A DNA stretch of 64,000 bases from Terrabacter tumescens (lineage in GTDB: Bacteria > Actinomycetota > Actinomycetes > Actinomycetales > Dermatophilaceae): the NCBI RefSeq assembly GCF_014646815.1, contig NZ_BMNZ01000004.1, positions 457,103 to 521,102 of the forward strand, read 5' to 3'. The notes below the pieces were generated by a model. That model made no database searches. It worked only from the letters and a program-made list of their open reading frames with translations, and was not told where the DNA came from. The translations under genes and the position numbers were made by a program. Below, one piece after another: positions 8,847 to 16,257 of this stretch (position 1 is the stretch's first letter; the number at the start of each line of letters is the position of its first letter).

Positions 8847-9587
8847 TCAGCCGACCGGGCCGACCGGGCCGACCGGGCCGACCAGGCCGGCCGCGTCGAC
8901 GGCGCGCTCCACGACCCCCGCCATCTCGGCGTAGCCGCGGTCGTTGGGGTGGAACTTGTCCGAGGCCAGGCGCCCGCGCCACGAGCGCGGACCGTCACGC
9001 CGCATGTCGACGAGGACGAGCCTGCCTGCGTCGGCCCGCTCGCGGAGCATCGCGTCGACGGCGCGTGCCTCGCGGTGCGGGTTGGGCAGGTTGGAGACCA
9101 GGGCGCCGTGCGGCAGCCGGTCGAGCAGCTCGTCGAACCGCTCGACGAGACCCCGCCGGTGCCGGCGCACGACGACGTCGTTCGAGCCGATGACCACCGT
9201 GACGAGCGCAGCGGGAGCGGCGCCGGCCGTGAGCGACTCGAGCGCCGGCAGTTGTCGGTCGAGCACGTCCTCGACCCGGGCGCCGTTGACCCCGAGGTTG
9301 ACCAGGCGGTGGTCCCACCCGCGCGCTGCGAGGCGCCCGCTCAGCTGCCCGACCCAGCCGCAGTCGGGCGCGCTCGCGCCGATGCCCTGCGTCATCGAGT
9401 CGCCGAGCGCCACCCACAGGGGCCCGCCACCCGCAGCGGCCACGCGGTTGTGGGACTCCCACCACACGGCATACGGAAGCACCTGATCCTGGACCGCGCG
9501 GATGCCGGGGAACGTGGCCGACAGCGCCGAGAGCACGGGGCCGCGCGGCCGCACGCTGCGGTTGCTGTAGTCGAAGTCGAGGGCCAC
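8847..9587 (-). CDS. SGNH/GDSL-family hydrolase
   Basis: Predicted esterase or lipase-like hydrolase of 246 aa, cytosolic (no signal peptide). Block I is VALGDSMTQGIG with the nucleophile Ser near residue 64, block III is VVIGSNDVV, and block V has the catalytic Asp/His pair in DKFHPNDRGY. It ends in a VGP tripeptide repeat (four copies) encoded by 9-bp DNA repeats. GTG start at 9587. It faces the ABC operon tail to tail. Substrate unknown. Confidence 0.87.
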   Translation of the reverse strand: MALDFDYSNRSVRPRGPVLSALSATFPGIRAVQDQVLPYAVWWESHNRVAAAGGGPLWVALGDSMTQGIGASAPDCGWVGQLSGRLAARGWDHRLVNLGVNGARVEDVLDRQLPALESLTAGAAPAALVTVVIGSNDVVVRRHRRGLVERFDELLDRLPHGALVSNLPNPHREARAVDAMLRERADAGRLVLVDMRRDGPRSWRGRLASDKFHPNDRGYAEMAGVVERAVDAAGLVGPVGPVGPVG

Positions 9588-9654
9588 GTCGGCAGCATCT
9601 CAGACGAGCGTCGGGCGCGGCTCGGGTCGTTGGGGGCGGTCCCCATCCAGGGCA

Positions 9655-9660
9655 TAGGCT
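9655..9660 (+). promoter_or_regulatory. -10 box TAGGCT of metB, 7 nt before ATG (leaderless)
   Basis: TAGGCT ends exactly 7 nt before the metB ATG at 9668 and no ribosome site is seen, so the transcript should start at or next to the start codon. Confidence 0.6.
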
Positions 9661-9667
9661 CGGACCC

Positions 9668-10846
9668 ATGTCTGACGAGCACGGCTTCTCCACACGCGCC
9701 ATCCACGCCGGCCAGGAGGCCGACGAGCTCACCGGTGCGGTGGTGCCCCCGATCTACCAGGTGTCGACCTACAAGCAGGACGGCATCGGCGGCTTCCGCA
9801 ACGGCTACGAGTACAGCCGGTCGGCCAACCCGACCCGCACGGCGCTCGAGGAGTGCATCGCGGCGCTCGAGGGCGGCAGCCGCGGCTTCGCCTTCGCCTC
9901 GGGGCTCGCCGGCCAGGACACCGTGGCCCGGGCGCTGCTCGTCCCCGGCGACCACGTCGTCGTGCCCAACGACGCCTACGGCGGCACGTACCGCTACTTC
10001 AACAAGGTCGCCAAGCCCCAGGGCGTCGAGCACTCCATCGCCGACATGGGCGACGTCGAGGCCGTCCGCGCCGCGATCCGCCCGGGGCAGACGAAGATGG
10101 TCTGGGTCGAGACGCCGACCAACCCGCTGCTCGGCATCGCCGACATCGAGGCCATCGCAGCGGTCGCGCACGAGGCCGGTGCGGTGCTCGTCGTCGACAA
10201 CACCTTCGCCACCGCCTACCTGCAGAGCCCGCTCGCGCTCGGCGCCGACATCGTCACGCACTCGACGACCAAGTACTCCGGCGGTCACAGCGACGTCGTG
10301 GGTGGCGCCGTCGTGACGGCCAAGACCATCACGGTCCCGGGCTACGAGGACGCCGAGGAGCGGATCGCCTTCCACCAGAACAGCATCGGCGGCGTCGCCG
10401 GGCCGTTCGACTCGTGGCTGACGCTGCGCGGGCTCAAGACGCTCGCCATCCGCATGGAGCGGCACTGCGACAACGCCGAGAAGGTCGTCGAGTTCCTCGA
10501 GGGCCACGACGGCGTCTCGCAGGTGCTCTACCCGGGGCTGCCCGGGCACGCCAACCACGACGTCGCCGCGCGCCAGATGAAGCGCTTCGGCGGCATGGTC
10601 AGCTTCCGCATGCGACGCGGCGAGGACGCCGCCGTCAAGACGTGCGCGGCCGTCAGCCTCTGGACCCTCGGCGAGTCCCTCGGCGGCGTCGAGTCGCTCA
10701 TCGAGCACCCGGGCCGCATGACGCACGCCAGCGTCGCGGGCACCGAGCTCGAGGTGCCCAGCGACCTCATCCGGCTCTCGGTCGGCATCGAGGACGTCGA
10801 CGACCTCATCGCCGACCTGCGCGAGGCGCTCGACATCCACGGCTGA
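9668..10846 (+). CDS. metB: Cystathionine gamma-synthase (or gamma-lyase), PLP enzyme
   Basis: Makes cystathionine from an O-acyl-homoserine and cysteine in methionine synthesis, or cleaves it in reverse transsulfuration. The 392-aa length is typical of the Cys/Met PLP family. The PLP lysine is Lys202 in THSTTKYSGGHSD; the phosphate-binding and cofactor residues are in SRSANPTRTALE and ASGLAGQD, and VVDNTFATAY holds the pyridine-contacting Asp. M. tuberculosis metB has the same place near greA. The sequence alone does not separate synthase from lyase. Confidence 0.92.
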   Translation: MSDEHGFSTRAIHAGQEADELTGAVVPPIYQVSTYKQDGIGGFRNGYEYSRSANPTRTALEECIAALEGGSRGFAFASGLAGQDTVARALLVPGDHVVVPNDAYGGTYRYFNKVAKPQGVEHSIADMGDVEAVRAAIRPGQTKMVWVETPTNPLLGIADIEAIAAVAHEAGAVLVVDNTFATAYLQSPLALGADIVTHSTTKYSGGHSDVVGGAVVTAKTITVPGYEDAEERIAFHQNSIGGVAGPFDSWLTLRGLKTLAIRMERHCDNAEKVVEFLEGHDGVSQVLYPGLPGHANHDVAARQMKRFGGMVSFRMRRGEDAAVKTCAAVSLWTLGESLGGVESLIEHPGRMTHASVAGTELEVPSDLIRLSVGIEDVDDLIADLREALDIHG

Positions 10847-10866
10847 GGTCCTCCTTCCGGCTGCCC

Positions 10867-12213
10867 ATGACGATCCTCGCCGTCGACTTCGGGTCGACCT
10901 TCACCAAGGGCGCCCTCATCGGCGACGACGGCGCCGTGCTCGGCACGGCGTCGACGCCGACGACGGGCACCCAGGGGCGCGGCGACATCCTCGACGGCTA
11001 CCGGACGTTGCGGTCCGCGCTCGAGGTCCCGGACGACGCCGTCGTGCGGGCCTGCTCGAGCGCGGGTGGCGGGTTGCGGCTCGCGGTCGTCGGCTACGAG
11101 CGCACCGTCACGGCCCAGGCCGGGCACCGCGTGGGCCTCTCGGCGGGGGCCAAGGTCGTCCACGTGGCGGCGGGGGAGCTGACGACCGCCGACGTCGCGG
11201 CCGTCCGCGCCGCGCGCCCCGACCTGGTCCTGCTCGTGGGGGGCACCGACGGCGGCAACCGCAACGTGCTGCTGCACAACGCCGCCCGGTTGGCCAAGGG
11301 CGCCATCGGGGGTCACGGTGCGCACGCCGTGCCGATCGTCGTCGCCGGCAACGTCGACGCCCGCGACGAGGCGGCGGCGCTGCTCGCGACGACCGGCCGG
11401 CCGACCGTCCTCGCCGACAACGTGCTGCCGCAGATCGGCGTCATCGCGCCGGAGTCGGCGCGGGCCGCGATCCGCGAGGCGTTCCTCCGGCACGTCATCG
11501 GCGGCAAGGGGCTGTCGCGCGACCCGGCGTTCGCCGCGATGGTCGAGGCGGCCACCCCCGACGTCGTCCTGGGCGGTGTCGAGGTGCTCGCCTCGGTGAC
11601 CGACGGTGACGTCGTGGTCGTCGACGTCGGCGGCGCGACGACCGACGTCTACTCGTGCCTGACGCCCGAGGGCGAGGACGCCGTCCTGCGCAAGGACGTC
11701 GTCGCGCCCCTCTGGCACGCCCGCACCGTCGAGGGCGACCTCGGCATGCGGTGGAACGCCGAGCACGTCCTCGAGGCGGCGGAGTCCGAGCACCTGCTCG
11801 CCTCGGTGCCCGACCCCGACGCGCTGAGGGCGTATGCCGCGCGCGTCCACGAGCGGCCCGGCTCGCTGCCCGTCGACGAGCTCGAGCGGTCGCACGACCT
11901 CGAGCTGGCCCGGCTCGCGGCGCTCGTCGCGGTGCGGCGTCACGCCCGCCCGGCGCAGCCCACCGAGTCGGCGCGGCCGCTCGCCAACGTCGTGGCCCTC
12001 GTCGGCTCCGGGGGAGTGCTGCGGCACAGCGACGCCCTCGGTCGGGACCACGTGCTGGGGGCCGTCCTCGCCGACCACGCGGGCGGCTGGAAGGTGCCGC
12101 GCGCGGCCCGCGCGACGGTCGACACGGCATACCTCCTCTTCGCCATCGGCCTCCTGGCCACCGACCCCGGGCACCGGCACCTCGCCGAGACGATCGCCAC
12201 TCACCTCCTCTAA
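10867..12213 (+). CDS. GlmL/MutL-family protein (glutamate-mutase accessory ATPase type), orphan
   Basis: An ASKHA-fold nucleotide-binding protein of 448 aa. The phosphate-1 motif is ILAVDFGSTFTKGALI at residues 3-18 and the second is VVVDVGGATTDVYS around 240. GGTDGGN and NVDARDEA match the GlmL family, which sits with cobalamin-dependent glutamate mutase or aminomutases and is thought to reactivate or chaperone them. No mutase or B12 gene is nearby, so its client is unclear. ATG 10867 lies 20 nt after metB. It ends at 12213, one base before the repeat array. Confidence 0.82.
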   Translation: MTILAVDFGSTFTKGALIGDDGAVLGTASTPTTGTQGRGDILDGYRTLRSALEVPDDAVVRACSSAGGGLRLAVVGYERTVTAQAGHRVGLSAGAKVVHVAAGELTTADVAAVRAARPDLVLLVGGTDGGNRNVLLHNAARLAKGAIGGHGAHAVPIVVAGNVDARDEAAALLATTGRPTVLADNVLPQIGVIAPESARAAIREAFLRHVIGGKGLSRDPAFAAMVEAATPDVVLGGVEVLASVTDGDVVVVDVGGATTDVYSCLTPEGEDAVLRKDVVAPLWHARTVEGDLGMRWNAEHVLEAAESEHLLASVPDPDALRAYAARVHERPGSLPVDELERSHDLELARLAALVAVRRHARPAQPTESARPLANVVALVGSGGVLRHSDALGRDHVLGAVLADHAGGWKVPRAARATVDTAYLLFAIGLLATDPGHRHLAETIATHLL

Positions 12214-12214
12214 C

Positions 12215-12310
12215 CGTCGAAAGGCCAAAGTTCGCGGGTCCTCACCCGTCGAAAGGCCAAAGTTCGTGGGTCTTTGCTCGTCGAGAGGCCAACGTCCGCG
12301 ACCTGTCTGG
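12215..12310 (+). repeat. Left 32-bp repeat array: three direct units flanking the DUF559 gene
   Basis: Units start at 12215, 12247 and 12279, an exact 32-bp period. All share CGTCGA(A/G)AGGCCAA followed by GT(T/C)CG. Units 1 and 2 are nearly the same for 25 bp, and unit 3 is more diverged at its right end. The array begins one base after the glmL stop and ends 92 bp before the DUF559-gene ATG. The right array at 13394-13489 is the same sequence family in inverted orientation. Confidence 0.9.
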
Positions 12311-12402
12311 GCGTTGTCCACATCCCTATGCCGGGGCACGGCGTGACCCACAGGCTCGTCAAGCGCATGGCGCACCGTGCTTGCAGGCGGAAGCGTCGGC
12401 CC

Positions 12403-13392
12403 ATGGAATCCCAGGCACTCCCGCCCGACCTGCTCCTGCGGCCGTTCCGCACGCAGGACGCCCTCGCGAGAGGAGTGACGCCCTCTCGTCTCAGGGCGGG
12501 TGACCTCTGGACACCCACGCCTGGTGTCAGGACCGCCGAGATCCCGATGAACCTGCGGGAGCGGGCAGCTGCATTCGCCGCCGTGGCGCCGCAGGAGTTC
12601 GCTTTCGCCCACGCCACGGCCGCTCGGCTCCTCGGCATCCCCTTGCCGTATGCGTTGGAGGAGGACCCGGACATCCATATCGTCACGTGCACCGCCGCCA
12701 ACCGCATTCGACGCGGCGAGGTGCGGGGTCACCGCGGGTTGGAGTCGCGCCGTGTGGTCGAGGTGCACGGGCTGCCCGTCGTGGGGCCCGCCGACACCTG
12801 GGCGGACCTGGGGGAGTACGTCGGCGCTGGGCTGCCCGTTGGGCTGGACGACCTGATCGTGGCGGGCGATTCGGCGGCAAATCTGCTCGGCGAGCTCGCT
12901 CCGCTCAAGAGGGCCATCGAGTCCAGAGTCAGGCCCCGCGGGAAGGTGACCCTGACGTTTGCGCTCCCGCGTGTCCGGATGGGCTCATGGTCACCCATGG
13001 AAACCCGCAGTCGTCTCATGGTCATGAGGGCCGGGCTGCCCGAGCCGAAGCTCAATGCGCCTGTTGTGAGCCGTTCGGGCGACTGGCTCGGTTTCGGCGA
13101 CCTGGTCTGGGAGGAGCAGCGTGTCGTCGGCGAGTTCCTCGGCGTCGAGTTCCACACCCGACTGCGGGATCGCGTCCACGACGGCCTTCGACGCGACCGG
13201 GTCGAGCGAGGCGACTGGGCCGTCGTCGAGATCGTCTCGACCGACGTCTTCGAGCACGACGCCCGTGCTGCGAAGCTGCGAGAGCTCGCAGGTTTTCTCG
13301 GGGTCAACCCTCATCTGCTCGATGTCATGTCCGCTGCACCGCAGTTCTTCGCGCCCGCGCAGTTCGCTAGGCCTCGTCGTCGACGGTCCTAG
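12403..13392 (+). CDS. DUF559/AbiEi-like protein: N-terminal winged helix, C-terminal Vsr-type nuclease-like domain
   Basis: The 329-aa product belongs to a large actinobacterial family of uncharacterised proteins. The N-terminal segment PFRTQDALARGVTPSRLRAG resembles the AbiEi antitoxin-type winged helix. The middle has AFAHATAARLLGIPLP and LPVVGPADTWADLGE. The C-terminal SPMETRSRLMVMRAGLPEP, GFGDLVWEEQRVVGEF and GVEFHT align with the DUF559/Vsr-like PD-(D/E)XK fold, but the usual EYDG core is EFLG here, so one acidic residue is replaced and activity may be lost. Codon use is visibly less GC-biased than in neighbours (TTG, CGT, GTT), a sign of transfer. It is enclosed by inverted 32-bp repeat arrays. 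ATG 12403 fits the family's N-terminus; an in-frame start at 12367 is possible. Confidence 0.78.
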   Translation: MESQALPPDLLLRPFRTQDALARGVTPSRLRAGDLWTPTPGVRTAEIPMNLRERAAAFAAVAPQEFAFAHATAARLLGIPLPYALEEDPDIHIVTCTAANRIRRGEVRGHRGLESRRVVEVHGLPVVGPADTWADLGEYVGAGLPVGLDDLIVAGDSAANLLGELAPLKRAIESRVRPRGKVTLTFALPRVRMGSWSPMETRSRLMVMRAGLPEPKLNAPVVSRSGDWLGFGDLVWEEQRVVGEFLGVEFHTRLRDRVHDGLRRDRVERGDWAVVEIVSTDVFEHDARAAKLRELAGFLGVNPHLLDVMSAAPQFFAPAQFARPRRRRS

Positions 13393-13393
13393 C

Positions 13394-13489
13394 GTGTGCG
13401 CACCTGCAACCTTGGCCACTCGACGGTGGGGGACCCGCAAACATTGGCCACTCGACGCTGGGGAACCCGCAAACATTGGCCACTCGACG
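13394..13489 (-). repeat. Right 32-bp repeat array: three units, inverted relative to the left array
   Basis: Units end at 13425, 13457 and 13489, again an exact 32-bp period. On the reverse strand each begins CGTCGAGTGGCCAA. Units 2 and 3 continue TGTTTGCGGGT and match the left units 1-2 apart from a few positions. The innermost unit, right after the gene's stop codon, is the most diverged, as is the innermost unit on the left. Confidence 0.9.
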
Positions 13490-13512
13490 GTTGAGGGTTT
13501 TGGGGAGATGGC

Positions 13513-13549
13513 GAACGGGCCGGTCCCCTTTTGGGGAACCGGCCCGTTC
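13513..13549. terminator. Bidirectional hairpin terminator between the DUF559 gene and greA
   Basis: Left arm GAACGGGCCGGTCCCC and right arm GGGGAACCGGCCCGTTC pair with one bulged base around a TTTT loop. It lies between two converging genes, 24 bp after the right array and 20 bp before the greA stop. Confidence 0.85.
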
Positions 13550-13569
13550 GGGTCAGACGGGTGTGGCCG

Positions 13570-14055
13570 TCAGCCGGTGTAGGGCTTCGCGGCCAGGATC
13601 TTGACCCCGATGGTCTTGCCGTTCGGGGCCTCGTAGCTCGTGCTGTCGCCGACGCTCTTGCCGTTGATGGCAGCGCCCATGGCCGACTTCTCCGAGAAGA
13701 CCTGCAGGTCGGAGCCGTCGGCGATCTCGCGGTTGCCGAGCAGGAAGGTCTCCTCGTCGCCGAAGATCTCGACCGTCACGAGCATGCCGGGCTCGACGAC
13801 ACCGTCGTCGGGGGGCGTCTCGCCGATCGTCGCGTTCTGGAGCAGCTCGGTGAGCTGGCGGATGCGGGCCTCCATCTTGCCCTGCTCCTCGCGGGCGGCG
13901 TGGTAGCCGCCGTTCTCCTTGAGGTCGCCCTCCTCGCGGGCCTCCTCGATCTTGCGCGCGATCTCGAGGCGACCTTCGCCCGTGAGCTGGTCCAGCTCCG
14001 CCTTGAGGCGGTCATGGGCCTCCTGGGTCAGGAAGCCAGCGGCAGTCTCGGTCAC
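13570..14055 (-). CDS. greA: Transcription elongation factor GreA
   Basis: Rescues backtracked RNA polymerase by stimulating transcript cleavage. The 161-aa product has an N-terminal coiled coil (residues about 1-75) with the basic/acidic tip REEGDLKENGGYHAAREEQG, then a FKBP-like C-terminal domain (MLVTVEIFG to GVKILAAKPY). GTG 14055 was chosen because AAGGAG at 14064-14069 is 8 nt upstream and it gives the normal family length; a longer open frame upstream has no family similarity. It sits beside the DUF4307 gene and mca, as in M. tuberculosis. Confidence 0.95.
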   Translation of the reverse strand: MTETAAGFLTQEAHDRLKAELDQLTGEGRLEIARKIEEAREEGDLKENGGYHAAREEQGKMEARIRQLTELLQNATIGETPPDDGVVEPGMLVTVEIFGDEETFLLGNREIADGSDLQVFSEKSAMGAAINGKSVGDSTSYEAPNGKTIGVKILAAKPYTG

Positions 14056-14078
14056 GGTTGTCACTCCTTGGATGAACA

Positions 14079-14144
14079 GCGCCCACGCGGTGCTCGCGTG
14101 GGCGCCTGCACAAAAGAAAGGGCCCGAACGGGGTTGTCGACAAC
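14079..14144 (-). promoter_or_regulatory. Structured greA leader: hairpin plus 12-bp palindrome
   Basis: An 11-bp hairpin (arms GCGCCCACGCG and CGCGTGGGCGC around GTGCT, 14079-14105) lies 10 nt upstream of the greA ribosome site, and a perfect palindrome GTTGTCGACAAC lies at 14133-14144. E. coli greA has an attenuator in its leader, so a similar control is conceivable here, but no T-run follows the hairpin. Confidence 0.45.
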
Positions 14145-14251
14145 GCATGTGCCGGTCGGCGACGGGTCCGGACCCTGGATGAAGCATTCAGGATAACAAA
14201 ATGAGCAGCAAAGATGCAGTTCACGCCGCATTCGGCCGCGTTTCCCGCCGC

Positions 14252-14623
14252 TCAGGAGCAGGTCTTGACCTGCCCTGTCACGGCCCGCGACGTCGTGCGC
14301 AGCATCGCCGACTCGGTCGTGGTCTCCTCGGCGCTCGCCGCCACCTGGACGGTGCTCGTGCCGACGGGGGCGAAGTCGCGCGCCAGGGCCTCGATCGTGC
14401 ACGTCATGGCCCGGCCGCCCGGTCGGGTGACCTCGAAGTCGACACGCACCTGCTGGTCGCTGACCACCTTGTAGCCGAGCGTCTGCCAGCTCGGCTGGCC
14501 CAGCGTCGACGACAGCCCGAACCAGATGGCGAGGCCGACGCCCGCGAGGATGCCGACCGTGCCGACAACCCACCACTTCAGCTGGCCGGGGGCGGGGCGG
14601 GGCAGGGTCTGGCGGGACGGCAT
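14252..14623 (-). CDS. DUF4307 single-pass membrane protein
   Basis: A 123-aa protein with one transmembrane helix at about residues 20-42 (WVVGTVGILAGVGLAIWFGL), a short cytoplasmic N-terminus and an external beta-rich domain ending TGQVKTCS. It matches the DUF4307 family, encoded next to mca in actinobacteria (the Rv1081c position). Function is unknown. ATG 14623 lies within a GTATGCC motif. Starts further upstream (14653) cannot be excluded. Confidence 0.8.
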   Translation of the reverse strand: MPSRQTLPRPAPGQLKWWVVGTVGILAGVGLAIWFGLSSTLGQPSWQTLGYKVVSDQQVRVDFEVTRPGGRAMTCTIEALARDFAPVGTSTVQVAASAEETTTESAMLRTTSRAVTGQVKTCS

Positions 14624-14815
14624 ACGAGGTCCTGGCGGTTCGAGCCCGTGCATGGTGGGGCGCGGGGGAGTGAGAGGATGGAGAGCGGGTCCAGTGTCTC
14701 CCATGACGCAGCGGGAGCCGCACCGACCCGGGCGCCGGGAGGCACGACGAGCACGATCAGCACGACGAGCCACCCGCACCCCCCCCACCGACACTGCAGA
14801 CGAACAGGGAGCCAC

Positions 14816-15868
14816 GTGGCCGAGGGCATGCGTTTGATGGCGGTGCACGCGCACCCCGACGACGAGTCGAGCAAGGGGGCCGCGACGACGGCCAAGTACG
14901 TCGCCGACGGCGCGTCCGTCATGGTCGTCTCCTGCACGGGCGGCGAGCGCGGGGACATCCTCAACGAGAAGCTCAAGGGTGACCCGCACATCCTGCGCGA
15001 CATCGCGCAGGTGCGCCGTGACGAGATGAAGGCCGCGCAGGACGTGCTCGGGTGCGAGCACACGTGGCTCGGCTTCGTCGACTCCGGCCTGCCCGAGGGC
15101 GACCCTCTGCCGCCGCTGCCCGACGGCTGCTTCGCGCTCGAGGACATCGACGTCACCACCGAGGCGCTCGTGCGGGTCATCCGCACGTGGCGCCCGCACG
15201 TCATGACGACGTACGACGAGAAGGGTGGCTACCCGCACCCCGACCACATCATGTGCCACACGGTGTCGATGGCGGCCTTCGAGGCGGCCGGCGACCCGAC
15301 GCGCTACCCGCACGCCGGCGAGCCGTGGCAGCCGCTCAAGATCTACTACAACGGCGGATGGTCGAAGGTTCGCCTCGAGGCGATCCACGACGCCATGCTC
15401 GCCGAGGGACTCGAGAGCCCGTATGCCGAGTGGCTGGCCAACTGGAAGCCGCGCCGTTCGGGGCGCCCGACCACGACGATCGCGTGCGGTGAGCACTTCG
15501 AGACGCGTGACCGCGCGCTCCTGGCGCACGCCACGCAGGTCGACCCGGACGGCTTCTGGTTCCAGGTGCCGCTCGAGATCCAGCGGCGCGTCTGGGGCGT
15601 CGAGGAGTTCGAGGCGGCACTGTCGTACGTGCCCATCGCGGACGGCGAGGACGACCTCTTCGCCGGCCTCGGCACCCCCGCAGAGGCCGACGCGCTCGCG
15701 ACCCGCACCGACCTCACGCTCGTCCACGACGGCCGCATCACCGAGGAGCCCGAGCCCGAGCTCGAGGAGGGCGAGAAGGAGCACGGTCGCGCCCGCGGCG
15801 ACAGCTCCGAGACGCACGCCGACGAGGACGACAGCGAGCGCGACTCGACGACGGCAGGCACCCGATGA
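14816..15868 (+). CDS. mca: Mycothiol S-conjugate amidase Mca
   Basis: Zinc amidase that cleaves mycothiol-bound electrophiles, releasing a mercapturic acid for export and GlcN-Ins for recycling. The 350-aa product has the LmbE/PIG-L zinc site HAHPDDES (His13, Asp16) and HPDH (His144). RLMAVHAHPDDESSKGAAT and GGERGDILN are family hallmarks, and Mca is preferred over MshB because of length and the surrounding genes. The last 45 residues are an acidic tail. GTG 14816 has AGGGAG 4 nt upstream. Its presence shows the host makes mycothiol. Confidence 0.95.
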   Translation: MAEGMRLMAVHAHPDDESSKGAATTAKYVADGASVMVVSCTGGERGDILNEKLKGDPHILRDIAQVRRDEMKAAQDVLGCEHTWLGFVDSGLPEGDPLPPLPDGCFALEDIDVTTEALVRVIRTWRPHVMTTYDEKGGYPHPDHIMCHTVSMAAFEAAGDPTRYPHAGEPWQPLKIYYNGGWSKVRLEAIHDAMLAEGLESPYAEWLANWKPRRSGRPTTTIACGEHFETRDRALLAHATQVDPDGFWFQVPLEIQRRVWGVEEFEAALSYVPIADGEDDLFAGLGTPAEADALATRTDLTLVHDGRITEEPEPELEEGEKEHGRARGDSSETHADEDDSERDSTTAGTR

Positions 15869-16173
15869 GCGGCGGCGGCAACCTCCCGGTCGGTCCCGGC
15901 ATCTGGGGCTTCATCGCCTTCTTCGTGCTGGCGCTCGCGCTGTGGTTCCTCGTGCGCAACATGAACAGCCGCCTGCGCCGGATGGCCTACCGCGACCGCG
16001 ACCGCGCCGAGGAGTTCGCGGCGAACGCCGAGGTCGACGGCTCGAGGCGCGTCGGTGCCGACGCGGCCACGCCGGCCGACCAGAGCACCGCGCCGACCAC
16101 CCCGGGCGAGCCCGACAGCCCGGCCGAGCGCGGCGACGACCCCGACGCCCGCGGCGAGGCCACGCGCCCCTGA
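15865..16173 (+). CDS. Small single-pass membrane protein next to mca
   Basis: A 102-aa protein with one transmembrane helix near residues 12-32 (IWGFIAFFVLALALWFLVRN), a basic cytoplasmic stretch (MNSRLRRMAYRDRDRAEEF), and a Pro/Asp-rich tail. It overlaps mca by 4 nt. The M. tuberculosis equivalent by position is Rv1083. Function unknown. Confidence 0.82.
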   Translation: MSGGGNLPVGPGIWGFIAFFVLALALWFLVRNMNSRLRRMAYRDRDRAEEFAANAEVDGSRRVGADAATPADQSTAPTTPGEPDSPAERGDDPDARGEATRP

Positions 16174-16211
16174 GACCCGGGCACACGGCATACGCCATCG
16201 ACGGACGACGA

Positions 16212-16238
16212 ACGCCCCGGCAGAGCCTGCCGGGGCGT
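16212..16238. terminator. Bidirectional hairpin terminator between the mca operon and trhA
   Basis: ACGCCCCGGCAG (16212-16223) pairs perfectly with CTGCCGGGGCGT (16227-16238) around AGC, between converging genes. A GGCATAC motif lies just upstream at 16187. Confidence 0.85.
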
Positions 16239-16257
16239 CGTCATGTCACGCGGATGC

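Noticed and set aside
12215-13489. CRISPR-like regular repeats
   Set aside because: The period of 32 bp includes the conserved part itself, there are no unique spacers, only three units per side, the sides are inverted, and no cas genes are present.
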